Shown here in pieces: positions 8,349-17,316 of a stretch of 64,000 nt of DNA. The DNA comes from Pedobacter sp. MC2016-24. GTDB lineage: Bacteria; Bacteroidota; Bacteroidia; Sphingobacteriales; Sphingobacteriaceae. Position 1 is the stretch's first letter. The number at the start of each line of letters is the position of its first letter. The notes beneath the pieces were generated by a model. That model worked only from the letters and a program-made list of their open reading frames with translations. It was not told the origin of the DNA and ran no database searches. The position numbers and the translations under genes are program-made. The stretch lies in NCBI RefSeq assembly GCF_015223055.1, contig NZ_JADFBX010000004.1, positions 248,001-312,000 on the forward strand, read 5' to 3'.

Positions 8349-11300
8349 ATGTATAAATGGGCTTTATTAATTTGGGCGCTCTTGTTCTTCCCATTTATTA
8401 ATGATGTGGAAGCTCAGAATATTTCTAACGAAGGCACAGATTTCTGGGCTGTGTTTCCTACACACGACCCTTCCAGAAATGGCAATAATCCACCCAGGCT
8501 TGCCAATATCAAAATATATGTAACGTCAAAAAATGCAGATACCGTGAGGGTAAGGGTAAGCTGCGGTACGTATACTGAAGAACAAGTTATCCAGCCAAAT
8601 GTAGCAACTGCTTTTGATGTTCCCCGGAGCTCAGCCTACATTGCTACTGAAGAACGCAATTCATCTGTATCAAACCGTGCCATCCATGTTGTTTCGGTAG
8701 ATGGACATAGTAAAGTTGCTGTTTATGAACACATCTATGCCGGCGCAAGATCTGCAGCTTCATTGATCCTGCCAACGGAGTCTCTTGGTCAAAAATACTA
8801 TTCCATGAACTATACCCAGGACCCCGGACCTGGAGAAGTGAGTCAGAACTTCCTGGTGCTTGTCGCCACAGAAGCCAATACCGTAATCCGCCTGCATAAA
8901 GGGACTGTTGTGCAACAGATTTCATTGGCTCAGGCCGGAGATGTTTATGAATATTTTCCGGATGCCAAAGAAGACCTTACCGGAACTTTTGTCGACATAG
9001 ATCCTGCTTTACCCGAAAACTGCAGTAAGCGTTTTGCCGCATTTTCCGGTAGCACATCCATCGGTATCGGGTGTACCAATTCACGCGACCCGCTTTTTCA
9101 GCAGCTTTATCCAACCATTAGCTGGGGCACCAAATATGCCGTCATTCCTTTCTTCGAGCGGAAATACATTGTTCGGGTTATGGCCGAAAAGGACGGGACC
9201 AACGTAAGTTTCAATGGGCAGCGTGTCGCTGTTCTGGGAGCCGGTGAATATTATACCAGTACTGAGCTTGTCGACCCGGCATTTATCACTGCGGATAAAA
9301 AGATCAGCGTTGCCCAGTATTCATTGACTCAAAACTGTTCATCTGCCAGTAATGTCGCCAAAAAAGGAGACCCGGAAATGGTGATGTTAAACCCGGTAGA
9401 ATTTAACATCAAATCCGTCACACTGTTCTCTTCCACGCTGGAAGCGATTAGTGAAAGATACATCAATGTTTGTATTAAAACTACCGCTGCCCCGAGTTTT
9501 AAAATTAATGGTTTAGCACCTGCAAATGGCACCTGGACGGTGATCCCCTCCAATCCGGAATATGCCTACATTCAGGTTAGAATCACAGCGACCAGCTCTA
9601 TTTTAACCGCAAGTGATGGGTTTAATGCCATTGCCTATGGTTTTGGGGATGTTGAATCCTATGGTTATTCTGCAGGTACCAACCTGGCGGCAAATAATTA
9701 CCTGTTGGTCAAAGATAAACTGACCAATAACGAATCTGCAAATGCCTGTCTGGATCAACCCTCGGATTTTAAGATATCCTTGCCTTATAAGGCATTGAAA
9801 ATTGTATGGAAACTCGACGATGAAGCGGCAATAGAAAATACCCCGCCACCAGACTCTTTGGTTACCGCTACTGGTAAAGTTTATACTTACTTATTCCCTC
9901 GTAACATTACCTTTCATGATCTGACACCTCACAAAATGATTGTGAATGCACAGATGCCGAATTCAGAAAATTGTTTGGGTGGCGATATCGAGTATACCTT
10001 TAATTTTGATGTATATCCAATTCCAACGGGTAGCTTCCTGGTTGATCAGGATATTTGTGCAGATACTGATGTCCAGTTTACCGATACAAGTGAATCGAAT
10101 ATACCCAATAAACCGGTAAATAAATGGCTCTGGGATTTTGGTGATGGTACCACCTCTACGGAACAAAATCCTAAACATGCGTACAGTACTTCAGGAATTA
10201 AAACCGTTCACTTATCAGCGGGGCTTGACGATGGCTGTATGTCTGATCCGGTGGCTGTAACGATATCTGTCAGACCTAAGATTATTCCAAAATTTAATGC
10301 AGTTGACACGGCCTGTGTAAATGAGGTGATTAATTTTACGGATCAGTCGAGGGTAGAAGTTGTTGTTCCTCCAGTATCAGTATCAATAGCATCAAGGGAA
10401 TGGGACTTTGGCGACGGCTCACCCGTTTCCACTTTAGAGCGTCCTACACATAAATTCACTACCGCCGGAACGTACCAGGTCAAATTGATTGTAAAAGCAG
10501 ATAACGGCTGTGTGAGTTTACCATTTATCCAATCTATTAAAATCAATGCATTGCCACAAACTGCTTTCCAGCTTCCTGTGGTTTGCGTGAGTGATGATCC
10601 TGCGCAGTTTAAAAACCTGACGCCAGGGGCTGACCTTGCCGGATCAGGTTTACACTTTGTCTGGAATTTCGGAGATACCGAAGTAACCAATCCGGTAAAC
10701 AACACGTCTACCCAGGTTCATGGCACACACCAGTACACCAGGGCCGGAACTTACCGGGTCATTCTGACCGCAATAAATGCCAGTGGTTGTACATTGTCCG
10801 ACACTTTGCAATTGGTGGTAAATAGTTCTGAAATCACACCCAGTTTTGATGTCCCTGAACAAGATAACCTATGCAGCCGCAACAAAATTAAAGTAACCGA
10901 CAACAGCAGCATCACGATTGGTAAGATCATCAAATTAAAATGGTTTATCGATGATGCTGAATACCTGACTGTAGATAACCCTGTTGCTGGTACAAGCTAC
11001 GAACTGGCTTACCCGACGTTTACAGATGTGCTGCAAAAAAACGTAACCATTAAACTGGTTGCCTATTCTGGCTTAAAATGTTTGGAGCCATTAACTAAGG
11101 AAGTTACAATTTATGCTTCTCCAATTGTTCATTTCGCTGAAATGCGACCAATTTGTCTGAACGCCGGAACGATCCGGATTTTGCAGGGAACGGAAACAGT
11201 TGGTGTTGATGGCACTTTTGAATATAGTGGGGTGGGCATTACGCCTGAAGGAATTTTTGATCCAATGGTTGCCGGAGTTGGTACCCATGACATTACCTAT

Positions 11301-11855
11301 ACCTATACAGCGCATGGCTGTTCGGATAGTAAAACCATGCCCATCACCGTAACTCCATTGCCTGAGGTTGTGACTGATGCGGATGTATACTTGCTTGAAG
11401 GCGGTGAAAAACAGATTGCTGCTTATGCAACGGGGAGTAATATAAGGTTTAAATGGACACCTGCAGCAGGACTGGATCGTGATGATGTTTTAAATCCCAA
11501 AGTTAAGGTTGATGAAGATACCAATTACCTGCTTACCATTACCTCAGACGATGGATGCAGCATCACGAAAAAGATTACAGTCCACATCAAATCGATCGTG
11601 GTTGCCAATGCTTTTAGTCCAAATGGCGATGGCATCAATGATACCTGGGGCATCAAATACATAGAAACTTATCCCAATGTAACGGTTGATGTGTTTAACC
11701 GGTATGGAATCCTTGTTTTCTCCAGCCGTGGTTACGCTACACAATTTGATGGAAATTACCAGGGAAATCCCTTACCTGTTGGAACTTATTATTATATGAT
11801 CTCTCCGAATAACGGTAGAAAAAAAATCACGGGCTCATTAACGCTAATTAGATAG
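8349..11855 (+). CDS. Large secreted IgGFc-binding/PKD protein with T9SS type B sorting domain
   Basis: The 1168-residue surface protein starts with a signal peptide (LLIWALLFFPFINDVEAQ, cleavage near 23). Residues ~25-430 resemble the IgGFc-binding N-terminal domain (EGTDFWAVFPTHD). At least three PKD-type beta domains follow, marked by WDFGDG near 595 and 685 and WNFGD near 772. The C-terminal ~80 residues (from ANAFSPNGDGINDTW, ~1085) form the gliding-motility-associated type B sorting domain that directs export through the type IX secretion system. The next gene, starting on the very next base after its stop, encodes a PorP/SprF protein, the usual partner of type B substrates. The probable role is surface adhesion; the binding target is unknown. 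Confidence 0.93.
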   Translation: MYKWALLIWALLFFPFINDVEAQNISNEGTDFWAVFPTHDPSRNGNNPPRLANIKIYVTSKNADTVRVRVSCGTYTEEQVIQPNVATAFDVPRSSAYIATEERNSSVSNRAIHVVSVDGHSKVAVYEHIYAGARSAASLILPTESLGQKYYSMNYTQDPGPGEVSQNFLVLVATEANTVIRLHKGTVVQQISLAQAGDVYEYFPDAKEDLTGTFVDIDPALPENCSKRFAAFSGSTSIGIGCTNSRDPLFQQLYPTISWGTKYAVIPFFERKYIVRVMAEKDGTNVSFNGQRVAVLGAGEYYTSTELVDPAFITADKKISVAQYSLTQNCSSASNVAKKGDPEMVMLNPVEFNIKSVTLFSSTLEAISERYINVCIKTTAAPSFKINGLAPANGTWTVIPSNPEYAYIQVRITATSSILTASDGFNAIAYGFGDVESYGYSAGTNLAANNYLLVKDKLTNNESANACLDQPSDFKISLPYKALKIVWKLDDEAAIENTPPPDSLVTATGKVYTYLFPRNITFHDLTPHKMIVNAQMPNSENCLGGDIEYTFNFDVYPIPTGSFLVDQDICADTDVQFTDTSESNIPNKPVNKWLWDFGDGTTSTEQNPKHAYSTSGIKTVHLSAGLDDGCMSDPVAVTISVRPKIIPKFNAVDTACVNEVINFTDQSRVEVVVPPVSVSIASREWDFGDGSPVSTLERPTHKFTTAGTYQVKLIVKADNGCVSLPFIQSIKINALPQTAFQLPVVCVSDDPAQFKNLTPGADLAGSGLHFVWNFGDTEVTNPVNNTSTQVHGTHQYTRAGTYRVILTAINASGCTLSDTLQLVVNSSEITPSFDVPEQDNLCSRNKIKVTDNSSITIGKIIKLKWFIDDAEYLTVDNPVAGTSYELAYPTFTDVLQKNVTIKLVAYSGLKCLEPLTKEVTIYASPIVHFAEMRPICLNAGTIRILQGTETVGVDGTFEYSGVGITPEGIFDPMVAGVGTHDITYTYTAHGCSDSKTMPITVTPLPEVVTDADVYLLEGGEKQIAAYATGSNIRFKWTPAAGLDRDDVLNPKVKVDEDTNYLLTITSDDGCSITKKITVHIKSIVVANAFSPNGDGINDTWGIKYIETYPNVTVDVFNRYGILVFSSRGYATQFDGNYQGNPLPVGTYYYMISPNNGRKKITGSLTLIR

Positions 11856-12869
11856 ATGAAACGCATCACATACCTCATATGTTTCATGGTAAGTGCGCTT
11901 AGCCTGAAAGCGCAACAGCGGCCCCAGTATACCCAATACATTTTCAACAATTACTTACTCAATCCGGCGCTGAGCGGAATAGAAAACTATACGGATGTTA
12001 AAATGGGCTTCAGGAAACAGTGGGCTGGAATTGAGAATGCACCTAAGACTTCATTTATAACCGCCAACTGGAAATTAGGTGACGATTATCTATGGAAAAA
12101 TGCGCTTTCCCTGGCAGAACCCAATGAGGATCCGATGAGTCGCAATTACATGCAAAATTATACAGCCTCACCTCCGCATCATGGCCTTGGTCTTGTTGCA
12201 GTATATGATCAGCAGGGGCCAATTTCGAGGTTGGATGTGGGTTTAACGTATGCCTATCATTTGAAACTGGCAGGTGCACTCAATTTGTCTTTAGGTGTTT
12301 CCGCCGGGATGAGCAGGGTGGGGCTGGATGTTGATGCCTTAACTTTTGAAGATACATTTCAAATCGATCCGGCTGTAAAAGACATTAGAAGTCAGCTTAA
12401 ACCTGATTTGGGAATTGGATTCTGGTTATACGGTGCACGCTTTTTTGCGGGGGCATCCATGCAGCAGGTTATTCCGCAAAAGCTGTCTTTTACCAGCGAT
12501 GCCAATTATAATTTAGGTAAAGAGGTGCCTCATTTTTTCATCACCGCAGGTTACAAGCTGTTTCTCGATGATGAAATTAACCTGGTTCCTTCCATTATGG
12601 TCAAAAAAGTTAGCCCCACACCACTTTCTATTGATATGAACCTGAAAATGTCTATTAAAGATCGCTTTTGGGTGGGGGGAAGTTACCGTCGTGACGATTC
12701 CTTTTCTGCAATGGCCGGTGTAAACATCAGTAAATTGTTAAACCTGACTTATGCCTATGATTTTACCACTTCTGATTTGAATAAAGTGAGTAACGGCAGC
12801 CACGAGATTGTGCTCGGGCTGCAGTTAAATAATGTTTATGAAGTGTTTAGCGGGCAAAAAATGTGGTAA
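11856..12869 (+). CDS. PorP/SprF family T9SS-associated outer-membrane protein
   Basis: The 337 residues begin with a signal peptide (LICFMVSALSLKAQ) and RPQYTQYIFNNYLLNPALSG, the typical opening of PorP/SprF proteins, followed by alternating beta-strand sequence of an outer-membrane barrel. SprF-like proteins are needed for export or surface attachment of the adjacent type B substrate (known for SprB/SprF in Flavobacterium). The ATG abuts the stop codon of the PKD gene with no spacer, so the two are very likely co-translated. Confidence 0.92.
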   Translation: MKRITYLICFMVSALSLKAQQRPQYTQYIFNNYLLNPALSGIENYTDVKMGFRKQWAGIENAPKTSFITANWKLGDDYLWKNALSLAEPNEDPMSRNYMQNYTASPPHHGLGLVAVYDQQGPISRLDVGLTYAYHLKLAGALNLSLGVSAGMSRVGLDVDALTFEDTFQIDPAVKDIRSQLKPDLGIGFWLYGARFFAGASMQQVIPQKLSFTSDANYNLGKEVPHFFITAGYKLFLDDEINLVPSIMVKKVSPTPLSIDMNLKMSIKDRFWVGGSYRRDDSFSAMAGVNISKLLNLTYAYDFTTSDLNKVSNGSHEIVLGLQLNNVYEVFSGQKMW

Positions 12870-12882
12870 TGCCGTCAACAAA

Positions 12883-14355
12883 CTATAGTTCTTTTCTCAA
12901 TCGTGCAACAGGGATGTTCATCTGTTCACGGTATTTGGCTACGGTACGGCGGGCAATATTATAACCACGCTCCTTTAAAATCTCTGTCAGCTTTTCATCT
13001 GCCAAAGGTTTACGCTTGTCCTCATTGCCAATACAGTCTTCCAGGATCTTCTTAACTTCCTTGTTGGATACTTCTTCTCCGCTTTCTGTCTGAATTGCTT
13101 CAGAGAAGAAAGATTTCAATAAAAATGTACCAAATTCTGTTTGTACGTACTTGGAGTTGGCAACCCGCGAAACAGTTGAAATGTCCATGTCAATCTTATC
13201 GGCGATATCTTTTAAAATCATCGGACGCATTTTGCGTTCATCGCCGGTCAGCAAATATTCATACTGATACTGCATAATGGCATTCATGGTCTTAAGCAAA
13301 GTCTGCTGACGTTGCTTAATGGCATCAATAAACCATTTTGCCGAATCCAGTTTCTGCTTTACAAATTGAACTGCTTCTTTCAACTTTTTATCTTTCTGTG
13401 CAGCTTTATCGTAATGATCAAACATGTCAATATAAGACCTGCTCACCCGAAGTTCAGGTGCATTCTTTGAGTTTAAAGTTAAAATTAATACCCCATCGTT
13501 ATTAGACACATGAAAATCAGGAATGATTTGCATTTGTTTGGTCGTAATCTGGTTTGAATCTCCTGGTTTAGGATTTAACCTCAAAATTTCGGCAATAATT
13601 TCTTTCAGGTCCTCGCTATTTAAATTTAGCGCTTTCTCCAGTTTATCATAGTGTTTCCTGGTAAACTCATCCAGGTAGTTTTCTACGATCAATATGGCTT
13701 TTTGTATGATCAGGTTGTTCGGATCTTTACGTTTCAATTGTAAAGTCAGACATTCCTGTAAATCCCTGGCTGCAATTCCCGGAGGATCGAAACTCTGGAT
13801 CACACGGAGCATCTCTATCACATCTTCTTCCTCAACCATCACATTTTGGGAGAAAGCAAGGTCATCGATCATTGAGGTGATTGGGCGGCGGAGGTAACCA
13901 TCGTCATCCAGACTACCTATGATCTGCTTACCTACGATAAAATCCTGATTGGAAAGCGGAACCAGATCCAGTTGTTCCTGCAGGCTTTCAAAAAAAGTAC
14001 TTTCTATCGCAATCGGTGTTTCCTTTTTCTCTTCATCGTCATCCCCGTTGTTGTAAGAGGTGCTGTAATCATTTACGTCGTCATCCTGTAAATAATCATC
14101 CACATTAAATTCATCGGTATTTTCTTCTTTGGCTCCAGCCTCATAGTCGTCTGGAGTGTCATTTAAATCGTCATATTCACTTTTAGGTTCCTCGGCCACC
14201 ATTAAACTTGGGTCTTCAAGTGCCGGGTTTTCTTCAAGCTCTTCTTTTATGCGTGTATCTAAAGCAACGGTAGGTACCTGCAGCAATTTGATGAATTGAA
14301 TTTGCTGCGGAGATAGTTTTTGAAGTAATTTTTGTTGTAGATGTTGTTTTAGCAT
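12883..14355 (-). CDS. rpoN: RNA polymerase sigma-54 factor
   Basis: 490 residues, normal length. Region I is Gln/Leu-rich (residues 1-50, LQQKLLQKLSPQQIQFIKLLQ); region II is strongly acidic (~55-115); then the core-binding and HTH regions; the RpoN box ARRTVAKYRE is at 468-477 and recognises the -24 element. Sigma-54 needs AAA+ activators, none of which is encoded in this window. It converges on the SprF-like gene, whose stop is 13 bp away. Confidence 0.98.
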   Translation of the reverse strand: MLKQHLQQKLLQKLSPQQIQFIKLLQVPTVALDTRIKEELEENPALEDPSLMVAEEPKSEYDDLNDTPDDYEAGAKEENTDEFNVDDYLQDDDVNDYSTSYNNGDDDEEKKETPIAIESTFFESLQEQLDLVPLSNQDFIVGKQIIGSLDDDGYLRRPITSMIDDLAFSQNVMVEEEDVIEMLRVIQSFDPPGIAARDLQECLTLQLKRKDPNNLIIQKAILIVENYLDEFTRKHYDKLEKALNLNSEDLKEIIAEILRLNPKPGDSNQITTKQMQIIPDFHVSNNDGVLILTLNSKNAPELRVSRSYIDMFDHYDKAAQKDKKLKEAVQFVKQKLDSAKWFIDAIKQRQQTLLKTMNAIMQYQYEYLLTGDERKMRPMILKDIADKIDMDISTVSRVANSKYVQTEFGTFLLKSFFSEAIQTESGEEVSNKEVKKILEDCIGNEDKRKPLADEKLTEILKERGYNIARRTVAKYREQMNIPVARLRKEL

Positions 14356-14388
14356 ATTCTCGTCATTCGGTATTTAATCTACCCGTTC

Positions 14389-14396
14389 CAAAAATA
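14389..14396 (-). promoter_or_regulatory. -7 promoter element for rpoN
   Basis: On the minus strand this reads TATTTTTG (TAnnTTTG), 33 bp upstream of the rpoN ATG. Confidence 0.45.
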
Positions 14397-14562
14397 CACA
14401 TTTGGTTTAGAAATAAACTAATTACCCCAACTATATTATGGTAACGTTTTCATTGGTGATTCGGCCAATTGAACGGGATTTTTTATAAGTTATTAATATC
14501 CAGTATTTTTTCCGGATTTTCAAATTTCTGGTTAAACTATAAATAAACTGAGGCTTAGGGAT

Positions 14563-14576
14563 TCCTTTATAAAGGA
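14563..14576. repeat. 14-bp perfect palindrome
   Basis: TCCTTTATAAAGGA is self-complementary and extends to 20 bp (14560-14579) with a single T/G mismatch. It could be an operator or a cruciform; no partner is evident. Confidence 0.5.
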
Positions 14577-14609
14577 GTCGGATTGAGACCAGCTTCAGCG
14601 CAGGTTAAA

Positions 14610-14658
14610 TCCACGGTGAGTCCACATTTTTTCCGGAAAAACGTGGACTCACCGTGGA
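14610..14658. repeat. 16-bp perfect inverted repeat with inner palindrome
   Basis: The arms 14610-14625 and 14643-14658 are exact reverse complements. The 17-nt loop itself contains the palindrome TTTTTCCGGAAAAA (14628-14641). The right arm is built from the first units of the adjoining tandem repeat. Confidence 0.8.
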
Positions 14659-14685
14659 CTCACTGTGGACTCACCGTGGACTCAC
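14642..14685 (+). repeat. Four tandem 11-bp repeats
   Basis: Four contiguous copies of YGTGGACTCAC: CGTGGACTCAC three times and TGTGGACTCAC once (third copy). The reverse complement of the same unit forms the left arm of the hairpin at 14610. Confidence 0.85.
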
Positions 14686-14789
14686 TCCGAACCATAACCG
14701 GATTGTGTCTTGCGGCTAATATTATTCCATAAAAGCTTTGGTTTTGCTGATAAAGTTTATATTTTTATTCTTATTAACGATATATACTT

Positions 14790-15221
14790 ATGGGATTTGT
14801 AAAAGAATTTAAAGAATTTGCCATCAAGGGGAGTGTCATGGACCTCGCGGTGGGTGTAATTATTGGTGGAGCTTTCGGTAAAATTATCGACAGTGTGGTT
14901 AAAGATTTGATCATGCCTCTGATTTCGGCGGTAATCGGATCTGTTGATTTTAGCAACATGTACGTCGTACTCAAGGGTGTTGTGCCTGCCAAAACTGCAC
15001 TCGAAGAGGCCAGGAAAATGCCCAATGCGGTAATTTTTGCCTATGGTAATTTCATTACTGTAGCCATCAATTTCCTTTTACTTGCCTTAGCTGTATTTAT
15101 GTTGGTTAAGGGGATTAATGCATTGAAACGTAAACAAGAAGCGCAGCCTGTGGCTCCGGCAGCACCTTCAAAAGAAGAAGTGTTACTCGGCGAGATCAGG
15201 GATCTGTTAAAATCTAAATAA
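14790..15221 (+). CDS. mscL: Large-conductance mechanosensitive channel
   Basis: 143 residues, normal MscL length. The N-terminal amphipathic helix (MGFVKEFKEFAIKGSVMDLA) is followed by the pore-lining first membrane helix (VGVIIGGAFGKIIDSVVKDLIMP), a periplasmic loop, the second helix (FITVAINFLLLALAVFMLVKGI) and a basic/acidic cytoplasmic C-terminal helix (EVLLGEIRDLLK). The channel opens under membrane tension and releases solutes during hypo-osmotic shock. Confidence 0.98.
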   Translation: MGFVKEFKEFAIKGSVMDLAVGVIIGGAFGKIIDSVVKDLIMPLISAVIGSVDFSNMYVVLKGVVPAKTALEEARKMPNAVIFAYGNFITVAINFLLLALAVFMLVKGINALKRKQEAQPVAPAAPSKEEVLLGEIRDLLKSK

Positions 15222-15250
15222 GCAGACTGGCTTGACCAGATGTTGAATAG

Positions 15251-15294
15251 GTGTTTGTACGGGTGGATTTATCTGCTTTGCAAACACTTTTTTT
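15251..15294 (+). terminator. Rho-independent-like terminator of mscL
   Basis: GTGTTTG (15251-15257) pairs with CAAACAC (15281-15287), with a partly paired inner loop, followed by seven T residues. It lies 29 bp after the mscL stop. Confidence 0.6.
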
Positions 15295-15455
15295 ATGGAA
15301 CAGGTTTACCGATCAATAGGGGGCATTTACCGGTGTTTTGCAGCAATAGGGGCCCTGCTTGTTGGCCAGCCTAAACTTTGTGCTTAAATTTGATCTCAAT
15401 GGAAGCGAATAAAAGGCTTTCCTGGTTTAGATACTTTATTAATATACATATAGAG

Positions 15456-16232
15456 ATGATAGAAGATAGAAAGGGGAGGAACAGTGGTTCAAGCACAGTA
15501 TGGAGTGGGTTGGTAATTGTGGTGATCGGTTTGGTTTTTCTTTTGAAAAACCTCGGAATGAATATCCCGGACTGGATCATCAACTGGCCTTGTTTATTGG
15601 TTGCTATTGGATTGCTGATCGGTTATAAGCGTAAGTTTACTGGCGGTGGCTGGTTGATCATGGTGTTGGTAGGTGGGTTTTTTATGTTCAAGAGCATTCC
15701 TGACATAGACCTGTCTAAATATTATCTGGCGGTTGCCATTATGATTTTTGGGGTTTTCCTGATGTTTAAGCCTAAAAACAGTTACTCCCGGAGAAAAAGA
15801 TGGAAAGAGAAACTGGAAAAAATGGAAGAGTTCAGGTCTTTTGCCGAAGAACCGGGTTGCATGGGGAAAAGCAAAAACTGGGTAACTGACGAGAACGATG
15901 TCCTGGATACACTCAGTATATTCGGTGGGACACATCAGAATATCCATTCTAAAAATTTTAAAGGGGGGGATGCCATTGCGATTTTTGGTGGTTGTGATGT
16001 GAATTTAACCCAGGCCGATTTTGAGGGCGTATTGCGACTGGATGTCGTGGCTATCTTTGGCGGTGTGAAAATTATTATCCCGCCAAGCTGGGAAGTGAAG
16101 TCTGACGTGGTGGCTATTTTTGGCGGACTGGAAGATAAAAGAACAATTGGTCCCGTGGGTACTGAGCCCAGAAAGATTGTGAAAATAAGTGGCGTGGCCA
16201 TGTTTGGCGGCGTAGAGATTAAAAACTTTTAA
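15456..16232 (+). CDS. LiaF-like membrane protein
   Basis: I place the start at the ATG at 15456 (MIEDRKGRNSGSS); the frame is open upstream to 15378 but that extension has no family-like sequence. The 258-residue protein has about four N-terminal membrane helices, then a soluble C-terminal beta region with the motif IFGG or MFGG repeated five times, typical of the LiaF/DUF2154 'cell wall-active antibiotics response' fold. LiaF proteins repress or modulate LiaRS-type sensors of envelope stress (known in Firmicutes). The LytS-like kinase and LytTR regulator follow directly, so an envelope-sensing role is likely by context. Confidence 0.82.
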   Translation: MIEDRKGRNSGSSTVWSGLVIVVIGLVFLLKNLGMNIPDWIINWPCLLVAIGLLIGYKRKFTGGGWLIMVLVGGFFMFKSIPDIDLSKYYLAVAIMIFGVFLMFKPKNSYSRRKRWKEKLEKMEEFRSFAEEPGCMGKSKNWVTDENDVLDTLSIFGGTHQNIHSKNFKGGDAIAIFGGCDVNLTQADFEGVLRLDVVAIFGGVKIIIPPSWEVKSDVVAIFGGLEDKRTIGPVGTEPRKIVKISGVAMFGGVEIKNF

Positions 16233-16254
16233 TGCGATTCAAAAAACTAGAATT

Positions 16255-17316
16255 TTGACAAATAGACCATTATCCTTACCGAATATCCAGAAGATAGCCG
16301 CCATTATATTTGGCGGCTGGACCCTGGTTTTCATTCTGTTATTTTATTACAGCATGAATTTCGGGTGGTTAATATCAGCTTCAGATAGTTTAATTACGAA
16401 TGGTTTGCTGGCCCTGGCCTGTATGATTTTGAGTAACATGCTGGGCTATTATCAGCCTAAAAACGAGACCATTGTATTTGTATTGTCGCTTACATTGATC
16501 CTGGCCATATTCATTACACTGATGAGTAAATTTTTACTGGGGACACTTTTTAGTCAGGAAAAAACATACCTCAGTTTTTTGAGTTTATCCATTATGATCA
16601 GGTTTCTGATTGTATTCATTTTTCTGGCCTGGTGTGCATTGGCAAATATTCTCTGGTATCGGCTGGAAGAACAATCCGCCAGTCAGGAACGCCTGCTTGC
16701 CGCACAAAATTTATCCAAAGAGGCTGAGCTCAACAAACTGAGGCACCAGCTGCAGCCTCATTTTCTATTCAACAGTTTAAATTCTGTGTATGCTTTAACC
16801 ATTGTAAATCCCAAAGAAGCCGGTACGATGATCACCAAACTGGCTTCTTTTTTAAGAGGTACGCTGAAACGTGACGACGAGGTCTGGGTACAGGTGGCTG
16901 AAGAAATGGAATACATACAATTGTACCTGGATATTGAAAAGGTACGGTTTAGCCACCGGCTGAATGTGGAGGTGATGATAGACGAAGAGACTTTAAAATT
17001 GTCACTGCCTGGAACCTTGTTGCAGCCAATTGTAGAAAACGCCATTAAATTTGGGCTTTACAATACTGCTGCCGCCATCACCATCAGCATCCGGGTAAAA
17101 CTGGAAGATCAGCACCTGGTGATTATTGTAGAGAATCCGTTTGATCCGGAGATGAAGGCTACTGGGGGGACAGGATTTGGGCTTACCGCGATTAGACGAA
17201 GACTTTACCTGCTTTTTGCAGATGAACAATTGTTACAAACCGACAGCAGTGCCGGTAATATATTTAAAACCACGCTTAAAATACCACAACAGCATGATAA
17301 GAGCCATATTAATTGA
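16255..17316 (+). CDS. LytS-family sensor histidine kinase
   Basis: The likely start is TTG at 16255, because no in-frame ATG lies before the first membrane helix; an 8-codon frame (ATG 16232, TGA 16256-16258) overlaps the preceding stop and this start. The 353 residues hold four or so membrane helices (to ~140), a short coiled coil, the His_kinase domain with the phosphoacceptor in QLQPHFLFNSLNS (~168) and a HATPase (LLQPIVENAIKFG, GGTGFGLTAIRRRL). It overlaps the LytTR regulator gene by 23 bp, its evident cognate partner. Confidence 0.9.
   Translation: MTNRPLSLPNIQKIAAIIFGGWTLVFILLFYYSMNFGWLISASDSLITNGLLALACMILSNMLGYYQPKNETIVFVLSLTLILAIFITLMSKFLLGTLFSQEKTYLSFLSLSIMIRFLIVFIFLAWCALANILWYRLEEQSASQERLLAAQNLSKEAELNKLRHQLQPHFLFNSLNSVYALTIVNPKEAGTMITKLASFLRGTLKRDDEVWVQVAEEMEYIQLYLDIEKVRFSHRLNVEVMIDEETLKLSLPGTLLQPIVENAIKFGLYNTAAAITISIRVKLEDQHLVIIVENPFDPEMKATGGTGFGLTAIRRRLYLLFADEQLLQTDSSAGNIFKTTLKIPQQHDKSHIN

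Larger units (their letters stand above)
14356..14789. other. Repeat-rich intergenic region between rpoN and mscL
   Basis: 434 bp between divergent genes. It contains a minus-strand -7-like element for rpoN (14389-14396), a palindrome (14563-14576), a large hairpin (14610-14658) and a tandem repeat (14642-14685). No ORF or recognisable RNA was found. The repeat block is much more GC-rich than the AT-rich DNA around it. Confidence 0.6.

Noticed and set aside
10343..10705. 120-codon minus-strand frame inside the PKD gene
   Set aside because: It is a shadow of a clear PKD-encoding frame on the plus strand.
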